Shown: one piece after another, positions 61,698-64,000 of the stretch
Layout of the letters: every line of letters starts with the position of its first letter
Numbering within the stretch: the first letter of the stretch is position 1
From: Arthrobacter sp. UKPF54-2
GTDB lineage: Bacteria; Actinomycetota; Actinomycetes; Actinomycetales; Micrococcaceae
Direction: 5' to 3'
NCBI RefSeq assembly: GCF_007858535.1
Contig: NZ_CP040174.1
Coordinates: 434,001 to 498,000, forward strand
DNA: 64,000 nucleotides
Notes under the pieces: generated by a model
Seen by the model: the letters and a program-made list of their open reading frames with translations, nothing else
The model's database searches: none
What the model was told of the DNA's origin: nothing
Made by a program: the position numbers and the translations under genes

Positions 61698-64000
61698 TTA
61701 GGCGCCGATCTTGGTGAGCGGGGCGTACCGCAGCAGGAGCCTTTTCTCGCCGATGTCGAACTTCACCTTCGCGACGGTCTTGTCCCCGGCGCCTTCCACG
61801 GCCAGTACGGTGCCGTTGCCAAAGCTGGTGTGGTTGACCTTGTCCCCTACGCTGACGGCGACGATTTCCTTCTGGGGCTGGACCCGGTTTTTGGCGATCG
61901 CGGCCGGGACGTCGGCGTTGAAGCCTGCCGAGGAGTCCGCGCCGGTGCCGCGCGCGGTGCCGGCGCCCCAGAAGGATCCGCTGTAACGGCTGGAACCGAT
62001 CGATCCGCCGCCGCCCCAGCTGCTTGCCTGGCGGGTGGATCCTTCGCGCTTCCACTCGACCAGTTCGGCCGGGATTTCCTCGATGAACTGGCTCGCGGGG
62101 TTGTACTGGCTCTGGCCCCACATGCTGCGCACTTCGGACCGGGTCAGGTAGAGCCGTTTCCGGGCCCGGGTGAGGCCCACGTAGGCGAGCCGGCGTTCCT
62201 CCGCCAGTTCCTTGGGGTCGGTCGCGGAGCGCTGGTGCGGGAACAGCCCGTGCTCCATGCCGGTCAGGAACACCACCGGGAACTCGAGGCCCTTGGCGGT
62301 GTGCAGCGTCATCAGGGTGACGACGCCGAGCCGTTTGGCTTCGGCGACGGCGGCGTCAATATCTGCCCCGGGGGCGTCCGGGATCTGGTCGGCGTCGGCC
62401 ACCAGGGAGACCTGCTCCAGGAAGGCGCCGAGCGAGCCTTCCGGGTTGTCGCGTTCGTATTCGCGGACGACGGCGACGAGTTCGGCGAGGTTCTCCACCC
62501 GGGATTCGTCCTGCGGGTCGGTGCTCGAGCGCAGGGTGGCGAGGTAGCCGGTCTGTTCGAGGACGGCTTCCAGGGCCGCGGCGGCGCCGGAGCCGGCGGC
62601 AACTTCGGCGAGGTCGTCGAGGAGTTTCACGAAGCCCAGCACGGCGTTCACGGAGCGCGTGGCCATGCCGGGCGCTTCCTCGGCGCGGCGGGCGGCGGCC
62701 ATAAAGGAGGTCCGGTCGCGCTGCGCCAGCGAGGCGATGGCCCCCTCGGCCCGGTCCCCGATGCCGCGCTTGGGCTCGTTGAGGATCCGGCGCAGGTTGA
62801 CGTCGTCGTCCGGGTTGACCAGCACCCGCAGGTAGGCGAGGGCGTCCTTAATTTCCTTGCGCTCGTAGAAGCGGGTGCCCCCGACCACCTTATAGGGCAG
62901 TCCGACGCGGACCAGGACGTCCTCGATCGAGCGGGACTGGGCATTGGTGCGGTAGAAGATGGCGACGTCGCCGGGGCGGAGGTTCCCCTCATCCTGCAGC
63001 CGGTCGATTTCCTTGGCGATGAACTGCGCCTCGTCGTGCTCGTTCTCGCCGACGTAGCCAACGATCTTCTCGCCGTCGCCCTCGGCGGTCCAGAGCCGCT
63101 TCTCGGGCCGGTTGGGATTGCGGGAGATCACCGAGTTGGCGGCGCTGAGAATCGTCTGGGTGGAGCGGTAGTTCTGCTCCAGCTTGATGGTCCGGGCGTC
63201 CGGATAGTCCTTCTCGAACTCCACGATGTTGCGGATGTCCGCGCCGCGGAACGCGTAGATGGACTGGTCCGAGTCGCCAACGACGGTGAGTTCCGCCGCG
63301 CCGGGGCCTTCGCCGACGATCTCGCGCACCAGGGCGTACTGGGCGTGGTTGGTGTCCTGATATTCGTCCACCAGCACGTGCCGGAAGCGGCGCCGGTAGG
63401 AGTCGGCGAGCGCCGGGAAGGCGCGGAACATGTACACCGTCTCGGCGATCAGGTCATCAAAGTCCATCGCGTTGGCCTGCCGCAGCCGCTGGGTGTAGCC
63501 CTTGAAGACCTCGGCGACGGCCTGCTCGAAGGGGTCGTTGTAGTTGGCGCTAGAGGCGTAGCTGTCCGCGTCGATCAGCTCGTTCTTCAGGGCCGAGATC
63601 TTGTGCTGGATGGCCCTGGGGGCGAAGCGCTTCGGGTCCAGGTCCAGGTTCTTCGCCACCAGCGTGATCAGGCGCAGCGAGTCCGCGGAGTCATAGATGG
63701 AGAAGTTGGAGTTCAGGCCCACGTTGGCCGCCTCGCGCCGCAGGATGCGCACGCAGGAGGAGTGGAAGGTGGAGATCCACATGGTCTTGGCGCGGCCGCC
63801 GACCAGGAGTTCGATCCGCTCGCGCATTTCCGCGGCGGCCTTGTTGGTGAAGGTAATGGCCAGGATCTCGCCGTGGTGTGCCCGCCGGGTGGCGATCAGG
63901 TAGGCGATCCGGTTACTGAGCACCCGGGTCTTGCCCGAGCCTGCACCCGCCACGATCAGCAGGGCGCCCCCGGCGTGCTTGACCGCATCCTCCTGCTGGG
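61698..64000 (-). CDS. pcrA: ATP-dependent DNA helicase PcrA/UvrD (5' end outside window)
   Basis: About 767 residues are present; the frame runs off the right edge (the last codons read QQEDAVKHAGGALLIVAGAG). SF1A motifs: AGAGSGKTRVL (Walker A), DFDDLIAETVYMFR, VLVDEYQDTNHAQY, VVGDSDQSIYAFRGAD, LEQNYRSTQTIL, TLMTLHTAKGLEFPVVFLTG and RRLAYVGLTRARKRLYLTRS. The C-terminal 60 residues (VSVGDKVNHTSFGNGTVLAV) form the Tudor-like domain of PcrA that contacts RNA polymerase. It unwinds DNA in repair and transcription-coupled repair. Roughly 30-50 N-terminal residues are missing from the window. Confidence 0.96.
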   Translation of the reverse strand, partial: QQEDAVKHAGGALLIVAGAGSGKTRVLSNRIAYLIATRRAHHGEILAITFTNKAAAEMRERIELLVGGRAKTMWISTFHSSCVRILRREAANVGLNSNFSIYDSADSLRLITLVAKNLDLDPKRFAPRAIQHKISALKNELIDADSYASSANYNDPFEQAVAEVFKGYTQRLRQANAMDFDDLIAETVYMFRAFPALADSYRRRFRHVLVDEYQDTNHAQYALVREIVGEGPGAAELTVVGDSDQSIYAFRGADIRNIVEFEKDYPDARTIKLEQNYRSTQTILSAANSVISRNPNRPEKRLWTAEGDGEKIVGYVGENEHDEAQFIAKEIDRLQDEGNLRPGDVAIFYRTNAQSRSIEDVLVRVGLPYKVVGGTRFYERKEIKDALAYLRVLVNPDDDVNLRRILNEPKRGIGDRAEGAIASLAQRDRTSFMAAARRAEEAPGMATRSVNAVLGFVKLLDDLAEVAAGSGAAAALEAVLEQTGYLATLRSSTDPQDESRVENLAELVAVVREYERDNPEGSLGAFLEQVSLVADADQIPDAPGADIDAAVAEAKRLGVVTLMTLHTAKGLEFPVVFLTGMEHGLFPHQRSATDPKELAEERRLAYVGLTRARKRLYLTRSEVRSMWGQSQYNPASQFIEEIPAELVEWKREGSTRQASSWGGGGSIGSSRYSGSFWGAGTARGTGADSSAGFNADVPAAIAKNRVQPQKEIVAVSVGDKVNHTSFGNGTVLAVEGAGDKTVAKVKFDIGEKRLLLRYAPLTKIGA

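Overview
The window is a piece of chromosome from a high-GC actinobacterium, most likely Arthrobacter or a close relative (Pseudarthrobacter, Paenarthrobacter) in the Micrococcaceae. This rests on the strongly G/C-biased third codon positions, frequent GTG starts, and families typical of that group: DUF222-HNH (13E12-like) proteins, DUF6318 lipoproteins, an MSMEG_6728-family protein, MmpS-like domains, and AbiEi-HTH/DUF559 proteins. The assignment is inference from gene content; there is no rRNA or tRNA to anchor it. I found no tRNA, rRNA, CRISPR array, insertion sequence or phage module.

Layout. 1-12.5 kb holds mostly stand-alone genes: a DUF2177 membrane protein cut by the window edge, an aldo/keto reductase, an adenine-type deaminase diverging from a short UvrA2-like protein, a possible pyrimidine-dimer glycosylase relative, a NERD protein, an SDR, DUF1622 and DUF2071 proteins, a DUF222-HNH protein preceded by a degraded copy of its own 5' end, and a small membrane protein made of two tandem repeats. 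12.5-16 kb is a tight operon: OFA-family MFS transporter, 47-residue MFS small subunit, and a gamma-glutamyltransferase broken into two frames by one missing base. 16-25 kb has tex, a SOUL protein, a three-part nuclease/helicase of the TM0106 family, an unusual tandem GGACATGCCC repeat block, an Old Yellow Enzyme, and two secreted proteins. 26-32 kb carries a DNA-damage/defence group: Vsr endonuclease without a visible cytosine methylase, an 85-residue unknown, and an McrBC-type type IV restriction pair.

32-39.5 kb is transport and drug resistance: a thioesterase, a heterodimeric ABC exporter with one degenerate ATP site, and marR plus a DHA2 exporter with a long coiled-coil tail. 39.5-46 kb looks like a guanidino-compound or polyamine catabolic unit: ThDP-dependent enzyme, agmatinase-family ureohydrolase, XRE-cupin regulator and sodium:solute symporter, with a shared GGCAAC motif upstream of the enzyme and symporter genes. 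It is interrupted by an AbiEi-HTH/DUF559 gene that sits between two palindromic elements with common ends. 46-53 kb includes a ferritin-like/VIT1 metal transporter coupled to a matrixin-like protease, a LOG-family protein, a SRPBCC protein, a PuuD-like hydrolase convergent on a DHA1 exporter, and a divergent MarR. 53-57 kb has two Tat-exported phosphatases in an overlapping operon and an ArsR-AHSA1 pair behind a perfect operator palindrome. The right end has sucCD, a lipoprotein, a UGT-like glycosyltransferase and pcrA/uvrD, which runs off the window.

A recurring theme is that many gene 3' ends and convergent junctions carry long palindromes without a T-tract. They differ in sequence from junction to junction, and two of them form a matched pair around one gene. 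These palindromes, the 29-nt GGACATGCCC block and the guanidino-catabolism cluster are the parts I find most worth following up.
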